Origin: Acidimicrobiaceae bacterium
GTDB taxonomy: Bacteria; Actinomycetota; Acidimicrobiia; Acidimicrobiales; Aldehydirespiratoraceae
Direction of reading: 5' to 3'
Assembly (NCBI GenBank): GCA_018699415.1
Contig: JABIQM010000281.1
Location: forward strand, 1 to 32,486
Length of the DNA stretch: 32,486 bases
A program made the translations under genes and the position numbers. Below, in pieces: positions 16,043 through 25,189 of the stretch (positions are counted from its first letter, which is position 1; each line of letters starts with the position of its first letter). The notes beneath the pieces were generated by a model, which had not been told where the DNA came from, ran no database searches, and was given only the letters and a program-made list of their open reading frames with translations.

Positions 16043-16543
16043 CTACATCTCTGGTTCTCGTGAGGGTGATACCTTCGCGAGACCGTCGACCAGTTCGGCA
16101 CCAGAAATTGCGAGCAGCGATGCTGGCGGGCACAGGATCTTTCGGTCCCTGGAGCCACCGCCGACGATGACTCGGTCACGGGCATTAACCGCGGCATCGA
16201 CCCAGATCGTTAGGCCAGGGGGTAACCCAAAGGGCGTCACGCCACCGATCTGCATGCCGCCGCTGCGCTCGATCGTCTCCTCGGCACCCGCGAATGAAGC
16301 CTTGCGGGTACCGAGCCGTTTGCGCACGGTGCCGTTCACATCGAGCCGAGTGGAGGCCAACACGAGACAGCACGCCATCGGTCGGGCTTCCGCTTTTCCA
16401 ACTACCAGGATTGCATTGGCGCTGTCGTCGGGCGAAAAACCGTACGCCTCACAGAACGCGGCCGTGTCTGCAAGTTCGGGATCGCAGGGCACGACCTCGT
16501 ACTCGACACCTAGCGCTTCCAGATGATCGATAACGGGGTCCAT
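16043..16543 (-). CDS. YbaK/EbsC-type aminoacyl-tRNA deacylase
   Basis: This family hydrolyses mischarged tRNA, typically Cys-tRNA(Pro) for YbaK proper. The 166-residue protein is a single YbaK/ProRS-editing domain: an N-terminal helix, NAILVVGKAEARPMACCLV, LDVNGTVRKRLGTRKASFA (conserved Lys of the K-x-x region), and GGVTPFGLPPGLTIWVDA with the GG-x-x-P-F-G loop. ATG 16543 has a strong AAGGAG five bases upstream; the longer frame to 16633 would run into the molybdoenzyme gene. The gene follows that enzyme by 35 bases and precedes an MFS gene by six. Confidence 0.9.
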   Translation of the reverse strand: MDPVIDHLEALGVEYEVVPCDPELADTAAFCEAYGFSPDDSANAILVVGKAEARPMACCLVLASTRLDVNGTVRKRLGTRKASFAGAEETIERSGGMQIGGVTPFGLPPGLTIWVDAAVNARDRVIVGGGSRDRKILCPPASLLAISGAELVDGLAKVSPSREPEM

Positions 16544-16547
16544 GACA

Positions 16548-16553
16548 CTCCTT
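16548..16553 (-). promoter_or_regulatory. Ribosome binding site fixing the YbaK start
   Basis: AAGGAG on the minus strand lies four to five bases before the ATG at 16543. It outcompetes the longer in-frame start at 16633. Confidence 0.75.
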
Positions 16554-16578
16554 ATAGAACCCGCAAACGCGGGATGAC

Positions 16579-19422
16579 TCAGTCGCCGAGGTTGTACATC
16601 TCCGCCGAAGGCTTGAGCGGTCGGGCGTACCATAGCGGTCGCCGTAGGCCACCGGGACCGGGAGCCGGGCGGGTCTTTGACAGCCAGTCCAGGTATGCCT
16701 CACGGCTCTTGGCCGTATCGACCACAACATCGCCGTACTGATCACCGGATTCGGCCGCGGTGACCCTGACCCGTTGGTGCCAGCACTGCATACCGGAGAT
16801 CGGATCAGGCTGGACCGAGAAGGTGAGATTCTGATGCACGCCGGTGTCGTTCCACCACACACGCCCGGTGTCGTCGTCCTTGGATTTCCATTTCTTGATG
16901 CCATCCGTGCGGCGAAGCTTCCACGAGGAGCCATCTTGTGTGATCTCCGCTTTACCCGTACCCCAGGAACGAGCCGTGTCTTCCTCGAGGCGCCAGCGCC
17001 CCATGTGATGAGAGGCTGCAACGACGCCGGGACGGATACCCTCCGTGCGCCAGGCCTGAATTACGAAGTGACCGATGCGAGTCGAGATACGAACGAGACC
17101 GTTCACATCGATACCGAGCTTCTCGGCATCCTCCGGATGGATCCAGAGCGGGTGCCGATGGCTCAGCTCACTCAGCCATTTGGAGTTGGCCGAGCGGGTG
17201 TGGATTAGTGTGGGGATTCGGAATGTGGGCAGCAGGATGCGCTCGTTACCACCAGCGCCGTCGGCACCAGGCTCCATGTCTAGGTCCTCATGATGGACGT
17301 GGGATGGAATCCAGGTAGGGGTGGCGTACTCCGGCCAACCCCAGTCCTTGAGCGTCGTGGAGAATAGTTCGAGCTTTCGCGACGGTGTCGGAAAGCCTTC
17401 CTTGATCTCCCCGTCAATCTCGACTCCTGGCGAACCGTCGCCAAGAGGCGCCAAAGCAATATCGTCGAGTCCGTCGGCCGTACCGTTCCACATGCCGCTC
17501 GTGCCCGGCTTGCGGAACACGCCTTGATCGTCCTTCTCGCAGCCTTCAAGAGCCTCAGCGCCCACGATGCGCTCGTAGGGCGTGATCACATCGCCGGGGA
17601 TGGCATACGCACCAACGTCGCGCATGTACTCGAGCGGAGTCTTACCCGCTTCCGCCGCTTTCTCTGCGAGTCCGGGAACCGACTCGGAAAACATCGTCCC
17701 GTAGTATTCGTCGACGCTGATTGGAGTGCCGGGCTTCTCATCGGACTCAAACCATTGGCGGATGCCGCGAGAGCCATCGGGATCGATACGCCACGAGAGG
17801 TCGATCCAGAATTCGTTCTCTTCCCAGACTTCCCCGGGGTTGAATTCATGCGTACGAGTTTCGTGGTTGAGTTCCTCGCCGCGAATTTCCGCGTAACGAC
17901 GAAACACGGGCTGACGAAAGCCGATCCAGCGACCGGCGTGGGTTTCGAAGCTGGCGATGTCGTGTCGCTCTGTGCCGACGCCCATGGGGAGCACATAGTC
18001 GGCGAACCAGGCCGTTTCAGACCAGGTCGGGGTGAGCGCCACGTGGCACTTGACCTTCTCTTCATCCTTGAGCGCTTCGAGCCAGGAGAACCCGTCGGGG
18101 TTGGTCCAAACCGGGTTGTAGACACGGCTAAAATAGACGTCCAGCGTGCCCCTCCCTTCGTTCAGAAAGTGCGGGAGCAGGATAGACATCTCGTGGTACG
18201 AGAGCGGATATTCCTTTGGCCAGCTCATCTCGTTCCACTCGTGCAGAGCCGGTGCGCCCTTGGGCTGGTGCGGCTTGAACTTGTTCCAGCCTGTGCCGCT
18301 CGTGCCTCCAACAGTGGCGACGGAGCCGGTAAGTACGTTCAGGAAAAAGAGACAGCGCGCCGTCTGCCAGCCACCGAGGTTGCCCGCTCCAGCCGCACGC
18401 CAGTTGTGCGACGCAAACTTGGTGGGGTGAGCGCCGATGATCTCGGCAATCTCGCGTAGTTGATCGGCGTCGATGCCGCAGACCTCGGCGGCACGCTCTG
18501 GCGTGTACTCGGCATACTCGTCCAGCCACGCCTGCTGCATGGAGTCGATCTCGAGGGGCAGGTCAGGACGGGTCTCTTGCAGGTACGTCTCCCAATTGAC
18601 CCACCGACGCACGAAATCCTTCTGCCAACTGCCGCTCTCGATGAGTAGACGGGCCATGGCGAGCAGCATGAATGGCTCAGTGCCCGGCCATGCGGGCAGC
18701 CAGTGGTCTGCCTTGGAGCCAGTGTTGGACAGCCGCGGGTCGACACAGATGACGGTGGCGCCCTTGCCTTGCGCCTCCATGATGCGCTGGGCGTGTGGGT
18801 TGAAATAGTGACCGGCTTCTAGGTGCGATGAGATGAGAAAGATCACCTCCGCGTTGGCGAAGTCCGATGACGGCCGATCGTGGCCCATCCAGCTCTGGTA
18901 GCCGATGCGTGCGTTACTCGAACAGATATTGGTGTGGCTGTTGTGGCCATCCACGCCCCATGCCTTGAGGACTCGGTCGGCGTAGCCATCCTCGCCGGGA
19001 CGACCGACGTGATACATGACGCCATCACGACGGTCCTCGTCCATGGCAACGCCGATGCGGTTACCGATGTCGTTGAGTGCTTCTTCCCAGCTGACCCGTT
19101 CCCACTGGCCACTCCCACGCTCGCCGACGCGGCGCATCGGATGCATGATCCGCTCCGGGTCATAGACCTGGTTGAGTGTCGCTGGGCCCTTGGCGCAGTT
19201 GCGGCCGCGACTCGCTGGGTGCAGTGGGTTGCCCTCGATCTTGTCAATCTCGCCTGTCTCGTGATTGACGTGGGCGAGGAGGCCGCACGCGGCTTCACAG
19301 TTAAAGCAGGTCGTAGGCACCAAGGTGTGATGTTCGTCAACCTTGTCCGGCCATGCTTTCGCATTGAGCGAGGTGTAGTCGTGCCAGTCTTCGTGCGGCG
19401 GATATTGGGTGAGATCAGTCAT
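16579..19422 (-). CDS. Molybdopterin oxidoreductase, DMSO-reductase superfamily, catalytic subunit
   Basis: This 947-residue catalytic subunit carries bis-MGD molybdenum (or tungsten). The N-terminal [4Fe-4S] site is Cys39-x2-Cys42-x3-Cys46-x29-Cys76 (CFNCEAAC ... GRNCAKG). The candidate metal ligand is Cys167 in TNICSSNARIGY. The central domain keeps VICVDPRLSNTGSKADHWLP, and the C-terminal ~200 residues form the dinucleotide-binding domain (HPLWIHPEDAEKLGI). There is no twin-arginine signal at the N-terminus, so the enzyme should stay in the cytoplasm. GAGGA, overlapping the upstream gene's stop, precedes its ATG. The upstream gene supplies both Fe-S and membrane subunits. Sulfite, polysulfide, thiosulfate or another oxyanion are possible substrates; sequence alone does not decide. 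No cofactor or chaperone gene is adjacent. Confidence 0.93.
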   Translation of the reverse strand: MTDLTQYPPHEDWHDYTSLNAKAWPDKVDEHHTLVPTTCFNCEAACGLLAHVNHETGEIDKIEGNPLHPASRGRNCAKGPATLNQVYDPERIMHPMRRVGERGSGQWERVSWEEALNDIGNRIGVAMDEDRRDGVMYHVGRPGEDGYADRVLKAWGVDGHNSHTNICSSNARIGYQSWMGHDRPSSDFANAEVIFLISSHLEAGHYFNPHAQRIMEAQGKGATVICVDPRLSNTGSKADHWLPAWPGTEPFMLLAMARLLIESGSWQKDFVRRWVNWETYLQETRPDLPLEIDSMQQAWLDEYAEYTPERAAEVCGIDADQLREIAEIIGAHPTKFASHNWRAAGAGNLGGWQTARCLFFLNVLTGSVATVGGTSGTGWNKFKPHQPKGAPALHEWNEMSWPKEYPLSYHEMSILLPHFLNEGRGTLDVYFSRVYNPVWTNPDGFSWLEALKDEEKVKCHVALTPTWSETAWFADYVLPMGVGTERHDIASFETHAGRWIGFRQPVFRRYAEIRGEELNHETRTHEFNPGEVWEENEFWIDLSWRIDPDGSRGIRQWFESDEKPGTPISVDEYYGTMFSESVPGLAEKAAEAGKTPLEYMRDVGAYAIPGDVITPYERIVGAEALEGCEKDDQGVFRKPGTSGMWNGTADGLDDIALAPLGDGSPGVEIDGEIKEGFPTPSRKLELFSTTLKDWGWPEYATPTWIPSHVHHEDLDMEPGADGAGGNERILLPTFRIPTLIHTRSANSKWLSELSHRHPLWIHPEDAEKLGIDVNGLVRISTRIGHFVIQAWRTEGIRPGVVAASHHMGRWRLEEDTARSWGTGKAEITQDGSSWKLRRTDGIKKWKSKDDDTGRVWWNDTGVHQNLTFSVQPDPISGMQCWHQRVRVTAAESGDQYGDVVVDTAKSREAYLDWLSKTRPAPGPGGLRRPLWYARPLKPSAEMYNLGD

Positions 19423-19433
19423 CGGTCAATTCC

Positions 19434-20945
19434 TCAGGACAACGGCACGGATTGGCCGGCACGGACAAACGAGTCTTCATACGCCCACATACCAATGAGC
19501 GCAGCGATCCCGGCGATGGCAGGGAGGACGGGGCCGGCGTCGACAGACAGGGCGATGAGCACCAAAGCGCCGGGGATCAGCAGCCCAAGCACCACGCCGC
19601 AGATGAACTTTTTGCGATAGTCGCCAGTGGTCATCTGGTAAATGGCGGCCTCGACGTGGGGTGTCCCCTTCGAGGTGATCTCGACCCAGATCAGGGCGCC
19701 GGTGGCGAGGGCACCACCGAGGAGCGTCCAGCGAATGGCAGCCACTTCGGGAACGTTCATGACTAGGTCGGCGATGGCGTACGTGGCGCCACCGGCCGTC
19801 ACGGCCTGAGCCAGCAAGGTCGGCAGCAAGAGCGGCGTTTGCCACAGGTCACGACCCTCACACTGGCCGAAGAGGAACGCGGTGTAACCAGCGGTTCCGG
19901 CCGCAAACAAGGCGGTAGGGATTGCGATCAATTCGATCACGCCAGAAGATTCGGTGAGCCCACCCGTCCACCAGCATGCAAGGAGGAGTGCAAAGCCCAT
20001 CAGGACGTACGCACCCTTCACCAGCCACGACTCCCACGAACCTTTCGTAATCAGGTAGTGAAAGCGTCCGGGCTGCTTCAGGTCGGTCACGAGTAGGACG
20101 CCTGTGAGTCCGAGAAATATGCCGGCGATGATTGGTGGAACGACCCCGACAGCGGCCTGCTCGTCGGCATGGCCCATCATCACCAGCATCGCGGCGACGA
20201 GCATCACGCCAGCAGCGATCGCCTTGGTAACGAGATAGCCGGAGACACTCTCTTTCCAGGCCATCTGGTGCGAAGTCGTGTAGGTGGTGCGCGCTACCGA
20301 TCCGTGAGCGTCCGGTGGAAGCGTTGGATGGCCCGGGGTTTGATCGGCCCAGATCAGGCCGTCGGCAGCGATCGCAGTTCGTAAGGGGTTGAGGGACGCC
20401 TGGTCCGCGCCGCGATAGTACACTTTGGGATTTGTGCCCTGCTCGGGTGAGCGAACGGCTACATCATCGCGGGCGATAATCTTGGTTGCCTCATTGTTTG
20501 GATCATCGAGGTCAGCGATCTTGATGGCGTGTGTGGGGCAGACCACCACGCATGAAGGCTCGAGTCCGACTTCCACCCGATGGTTGCAGAAGTTGCACTT
20601 GTTTGCCGTGTTGGTAGCTGGGTTGATGTAGAGCGCGTCATAGGGGCACGCGTTCATACAGCCCTTGCATCCGATGCAGTTATCGTCGTTGAAGTCGACG
20701 ACACCGTTGTCAGCGCGAAAGAGGGCGTTTGTTGGGCAGATGGACATGCATGGTGCGTCCTCGCACTGGTTGCAGCGCATCACCGAGAAGTGCCTGCTTA
20801 CGTTGGGGAACGAACCGGTCTCGATGTACTTCACCCATGTTCGGTTGACGCCCAACGGCACGTCGTGCTCGCTCTTACATGCCACTGTGCACGCGTGACA
20901 ACCAATACACGAATCGCTGTCGAGAAGGAATCCAAGCCTGGTCAC
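19434..20945 (-). CDS. Fusion of four-cluster ferredoxin subunit (PsrB/NrfC-like) and NrfD/PsrC membrane anchor
   Basis: This protein joins two subunits that are usually separate. Residues ~1-140 carry 16 cysteines in four [4Fe-4S] motifs: Cys13-16-19-23, 58-61-66-70, 90-93-96-100 and 117-120-132-136. A ~90-residue linker follows. Residues ~235-495 hold eight or so membrane helices of NrfD/PsrC type, with LLVTDLKQPGRFHYL followed by GSWESWLVKGAYVL typical of that family. The GTG at 20945 (503 aa) has GGAGGCAGGAG just upstream; an earlier start at 20984 would extend into untypical sequence. It is 11 bases ahead of the molybdoenzyme and surely cotranscribed. The likely role is wiring that enzyme to the quinone pool. 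Confidence 0.92.
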   Translation of the reverse strand: MTRLGFLLDSDSCIGCHACTVACKSEHDVPLGVNRTWVKYIETGSFPNVSRHFSVMRCNQCEDAPCMSICPTNALFRADNGVVDFNDDNCIGCKGCMNACPYDALYINPATNTANKCNFCNHRVEVGLEPSCVVVCPTHAIKIADLDDPNNEATKIIARDDVAVRSPEQGTNPKVYYRGADQASLNPLRTAIAADGLIWADQTPGHPTLPPDAHGSVARTTYTTSHQMAWKESVSGYLVTKAIAAGVMLVAAMLVMMGHADEQAAVGVVPPIIAGIFLGLTGVLLVTDLKQPGRFHYLITKGSWESWLVKGAYVLMGFALLLACWWTGGLTESSGVIELIAIPTALFAAGTAGYTAFLFGQCEGRDLWQTPLLLPTLLAQAVTAGGATYAIADLVMNVPEVAAIRWTLLGGALATGALIWVEITSKGTPHVEAAIYQMTTGDYRKKFICGVVLGLLIPGALVLIALSVDAGPVLPAIAGIAALIGMWAYEDSFVRAGQSVPLS

Positions 20946-20949
20946 GTAT

Positions 20950-20960
20950 CTCCTGCCTCC
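20950..20960 (-). promoter_or_regulatory. Strong ribosome binding site of the Fe-S/NrfD fusion gene
   Basis: GGAGGCAGGAG on the minus strand ends four bases before the GTG at 20945. It fixes that start over the in-frame codon at 20984. Confidence 0.75.
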
Positions 20961-21026
20961 ATAAACATCAAGGCCAACTGGCATTTGTACGGACTTATTG
21001 TGCAGCCTGAGGCCAGATTCCGCAAG

Positions 21027-21062
21027 GTTAGACCATGATCCATATTTGCTAGATGTTCTAAC
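21027..21062. promoter_or_regulatory. Imperfect 10-bp inverted repeat upstream of the molybdoenzyme operon
   Basis: GTTAGACCAT (21027-21036) and ATGTTCTAAC (21053-21062) match as an inverted repeat at 9 of 10 positions, around a 16-base A+T-richer centre. It lies 82-117 bases before the GTG of the Fe-S/NrfD gene, in the only sizeable gap of this gene run. No T-run follows the repeat in the minus direction, so a transcription-factor site is more likely than a terminator of the DMT gene. Confidence 0.5.
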
Positions 21063-21071
21063 ACTGACTCG

Positions 21072-21911
21072 TTAACCCGCAGCGATCAGGGTGGTAGCCC
21101 CCATGGCCAGGACAAATCCGGCAAGCTGGAGCCGCGTCAACCGTTCGTGCAAGACGGTACGTGCCAGTACCACGGTGGCGACCGGATAAAGACTCGAAAG
21201 CACAGCCACCACAGTCAGTGAGCCGTGCTGAGTCGCGTAGAGGAAAAGTGCGTTGGAAATCGTGTCCGTGACGCCAACGCCCACCACCAGACCGAGAGCA
21301 ACAGGATCACGCGGCCAGACCTGCGTGCGCTTGATCAAAAAGCTGACCAGGAGCAGCGGAGCGGTAAGAACCCGGGCACCGACAATGGGCCATGGAGCTG
21401 ACGCAGGATCGCTGTAATCAAGCAAGATAAACATGAAGCCAAAGCCGGCACCTGCAATCAGGCTTTCGACGATGGTTTGACTCGTGACGCCGATATGCGA
21501 CTCGTTTGGTGACCAGGAAACCAGCCCAATCGCCACCAGCGCAATCCCCACTCCGATCCAGGCCAGTATGGCGAGGCGGTCACCGCCTACAAGGGTGCCC
21601 CATGCGGCGGGCGCCGCAGCTGACGTGATCGCAGTGAGCGCCCCAACTACTCCCATAGGTCCGCGAGCCAGACCCCGATAGAGCAGGGCGAGGCCAAGAA
21701 TGCCTGACGCCCCGGCTATCGCTCCCCAGGCGAGGTCTTCGACGCGGAACTGGTCAGCGATCACCAGGGAGACGACGAAGATCCCGATGCCGCCAATGAT
21801 GTGAGCGCAAAGAAGCACTTGGGCAATTCGGATTCGCTTGCCCGCCATACCACCGAAGAAGTCACCCGTGCCGAAAAGAAAGGCGGTCAGCAGGCTGAGA
21901 AGTATGGCCAC
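21072..21911 (-). CDS. EamA/DMT-superfamily transporter
   Basis: This 279-residue inner-membrane protein has ten predicted helices in two EamA halves (~1-135 and ~145-279). Each half ends in the typical small-residue-rich segment (for example LERGLARG-like LLYRGLARGPMGVVGAL, and RTVLHERLTRLQLAGFVLAM with the conserved E-R-L near the end). DMT proteins export or import small metabolites such as amino acids, nucleosides or amines. It follows the MFS gene by 34 bases and precedes the molybdoenzyme operon. Its ligand is unknown. Confidence 0.88.
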   Translation of the reverse strand: MAILLSLLTAFLFGTGDFFGGMAGKRIRIAQVLLCAHIIGGIGIFVVSLVIADQFRVEDLAWGAIAGASGILGLALLYRGLARGPMGVVGALTAITSAAAPAAWGTLVGGDRLAILAWIGVGIALVAIGLVSWSPNESHIGVTSQTIVESLIAGAGFGFMFILLDYSDPASAPWPIVGARVLTAPLLLVSFLIKRTQVWPRDPVALGLVVGVGVTDTISNALFLYATQHGSLTVVAVLSSLYPVATVVLARTVLHERLTRLQLAGFVLAMGATTLIAAG

Positions 21912-21945
21912 GCACGGAGGCTAGGTCGCCGGCGTCCCAACTCGT

Positions 21946-23211
21946 TCAAGAACTTGGGACCCGTACTTCATCGAAGCGGTCGACATCGCGGAGGGCGGGG
22001 AACCACCTCCACCAGATAGCCACCACGGCCAGGGTGCCAATCCCTCCAAACAAAATTGCCCCCATCAGACCAAAGACGGCCGCGGTCAGCCCACTCTCGG
22101 CCGCGCCGAGCTCGTTGGAGGCGCCAATGAACACCCGTTCAACCGCCAGTACCCGCCCGCGCATCACCTCAGGGGTGGCCAAGGGAACGAGGGTCGACCG
22201 GATGAAGACCGAAACGGAGTCAGCGGCGGACGCGATGAGGAGCGCCACGAAGACAATCGCATAGCTGTCGACAAGGCCTATGAGAATCGTCATCACACCA
22301 AAGACGGCGATCACAAGGAGCAGCGTTCGGCCGACGCGCCGCCGCACCGGTCGAACGGAGAGCATGAGGGCCGTAGTGCCTGCGCCGATCCCGGTGGCGG
22401 CGCGGAGCCAGCCGAGGCCGACGGCGCCGACGCCGAGACGCTCCTCGGCGATCGCAGGAAGCAGGGCGATGATGCCGCCAAAGAGAACCGCGAAGAGGTC
22501 GAGGGAAATCGCCCCGAACACCACGGGTTGGCGGCGCATGAAGCGCAGTCCTTCCCGGGCGTCTCGAAGGGCCTGCATCCCGCCTCGCGTCTGAAGTCGC
22601 CGGGTATCGGGCCGAGGGATCATGACCAGGATGGGGATGGCGAGAGAAAAAGCAACGACGGCGGCCAGGTACGGGAATGCCGGATCGACGACGAAGATGA
22701 AGCCCATGGCGACCGGGCCGGCGATGAAGCCCGACTGGAACGCCACGGACCTCAATGCCATCACCCGTTCCAGATTCTCCGACGTGGCAAGGTCGATCGG
22801 TAAGGCCTGGCCGGAGGGTGAGGCAAAGGAGCGGGCGACGCCGAACAGAGCGACCAGAATGAAGATCGGTCTCACCGACGTGGGATCAGACGAGATGTAG
22901 AAGAACAAGCCGAGAGAACAAAGGAGTTCGCCCCCGAGACTGATGGCGTAAATATGTCTGCGGTCGAAACGGTCAGCGGCGGCGCCCGAAAACGGTACGA
23001 GGAAGGCCACTGGCAAAAACTCGGCTAGGCCCAACAGGCCAAGATCGAGCTCCCGCCCAGTCATGTCGAAGACCTGCTTACCAACGACTGTGATTTGGCC
23101 AACGATGGCAAAGCCAGACAGGAAGAACGAGAGAAACAATCCTCGTAGCGCCCATGGGATCGAGCGGTCTGGAGTCCGATCTGGGGTCAGTGTGTTTGAC
23201 TCAGGTGGCAC
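21946..23211 (-). CDS. MFS transporter, EntS-like (MFS_3) type
   Basis: This 421-residue protein has ~12 membrane helices, starting after residue 18 (WALRGLFLSFFLSGFAIVG). The loop after the second helix reads GAAADRFDRRHIY, a form of the MFS G-x-x-x-D-R-x-x-R-R motif. A second copy occurs later at SVRPVRRRVGRTLLL. A basic central loop (~residues 205-235) joins the halves. EntS-type members export siderophores or drugs; the cargo here is unknown. Its GTG start overlaps the end of the LLM oxidoreductase gene by 11 bases, suggesting coupled translation. Confidence 0.88.
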   Translation of the reverse strand: MPPESNTLTPDRTPDRSIPWALRGLFLSFFLSGFAIVGQITVVGKQVFDMTGRELDLGLLGLAEFLPVAFLVPFSGAAADRFDRRHIYAISLGGELLCSLGLFFYISSDPTSVRPIFILVALFGVARSFASPSGQALPIDLATSENLERVMALRSVAFQSGFIAGPVAMGFIFVVDPAFPYLAAVVAFSLAIPILVMIPRPDTRRLQTRGGMQALRDAREGLRFMRRQPVVFGAISLDLFAVLFGGIIALLPAIAEERLGVGAVGLGWLRAATGIGAGTTALMLSVRPVRRRVGRTLLLVIAVFGVMTILIGLVDSYAIVFVALLIASAADSVSVFIRSTLVPLATPEVMRGRVLAVERVFIGASNELGAAESGLTAAVFGLMGAILFGGIGTLAVVAIWWRWFPALRDVDRFDEVRVPSS

Positions 23212-24079
23212 GAGCTGGGCGGATCACCTGTTCTGCGAAGCGGTGCACGTGCTCCGCCGTGTCCGGATGCCCAAAGTCCATGGTGAAGTGCTGAACGCCG
23301 TTGGCGGCGAGATTGACCACCCGCTCCAGCAAGCGCTCGCTTTCCTCGTCGCTGGTCGGAAGTGGTGTTTCGAGAGTCGTGCCGATCTCGATCGCCTTTG
23401 GGTCCCGGCCTGTGGCAACAGCGCTGTCGTGGACGATTCCGACCTTGCGCTTCCAGTCCTCTTCGCCGCGGAACGCTGAGTTCCACATGTCAGCCTGACG
23501 TCCCACAAGGGGGAGTCCGATCTTTTCGCCGGCGGCGCCAATGCAGATCGGGGGCACGACGTCAGGCAGTGGAGGAGCGGCCGCATCAGAGATTGAATAG
23601 TGGGCACCGTCAAATGATGGATGGTGTTGCGTCCACATGAGGCGACAGATCTGTATGACTTCTTCGAGCTGGGCAAACCGCACTGACGGCTTCGGGAAGT
23701 CGTAGCCGTACGCGGTGTACTCGTCGCCTCGCCAGCCAGCGCCGATACCCAGGATGAACCGACCGCCCGACAAGGTTTGCAGCGTGGCCGCCATTTTTGC
23801 GGTCAGAGCTGGCGGGCGATACCCGTGCCCGAGAACGTGATGGCACAGCATCACATCGGGGAATTTCGCGGCGAGCCAGGTGAGCGTGGTCCAGGCTTCG
23901 AGGAATGGATCCGTACGAGCGTCGAAACCATAGAAGTGATCGGCGATCCACAAAGAATCGAAATACTGAAGCGCTTCAGGGAGAACGTGGCGCTCTTGAT
24001 GGAGCACGATCGCTTCGTGTCCACTCCACTGGTTTCCGATCACGGGAGACAACCAACCGAACTTAAGGTTCTGAGACAT
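23201..24079 (-). CDS. LLM-class (luciferase-like) flavin/F420-dependent oxidoreductase
   Basis: This 292-residue TIM-barrel protein belongs to the bacterial luciferase family, most like the Rv1855c-type F420-dependent group. Features are FGWLSPVIGNQW at the N-terminus, DSLWIADHFYGFD, the central TLSGGRFILGIGAGWRGDEY and a late GEKIGLPLVGRQADMWN. F420 versus FMN use is inferred from the actinobacterial setting. ATG 24079 is preferred; an upstream in-frame start at 24100 adds seven residues and lies in the gap shared with the divergent deacetylase gene. The stop overlaps the next MFS gene. The substrate is unknown. Confidence 0.88.
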   Translation of the reverse strand: MSQNLKFGWLSPVIGNQWSGHEAIVLHQERHVLPEALQYFDSLWIADHFYGFDARTDPFLEAWTTLTWLAAKFPDVMLCHHVLGHGYRPPALTAKMAATLQTLSGGRFILGIGAGWRGDEYTAYGYDFPKPSVRFAQLEEVIQICRLMWTQHHPSFDGAHYSISDAAAPPLPDVVPPICIGAAGEKIGLPLVGRQADMWNSAFRGEEDWKRKVGIVHDSAVATGRDPKAIEIGTTLETPLPTSDEESERLLERVVNLAANGVQHFTMDFGHPDTAEHVHRFAEQVIRPARAT

Positions 24080-24144
24080 ATGTAGAAACCTAGAGTGCAC
24101 CCGCGGCTTGCGGCTAGCTCATGGTCCGATTTGCCGCCGACCAC

Positions 24145-24149
24145 AGGAG
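24145..24149 (+). promoter_or_regulatory. Ribosome binding site of the deacetylase gene
   Basis: AGGAG lies five bases before the ATG at 24155, followed by a second AGG. It favours this start over the in-frame ATG/GTG region at 24095. Confidence 0.7.
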
Positions 24150-24154
24150 TAGGA

Positions 24155-25180
<1,026 letters not shown>

Positions 25181-25189
25181 GCCATCCGC

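Noticed and set aside
17524-18459. 311-codon + strand open frame inside the molybdoenzyme region
   Set aside because: Shadow of the molybdopterin oxidoreductase, with no recognisable motifs or ribosome site.
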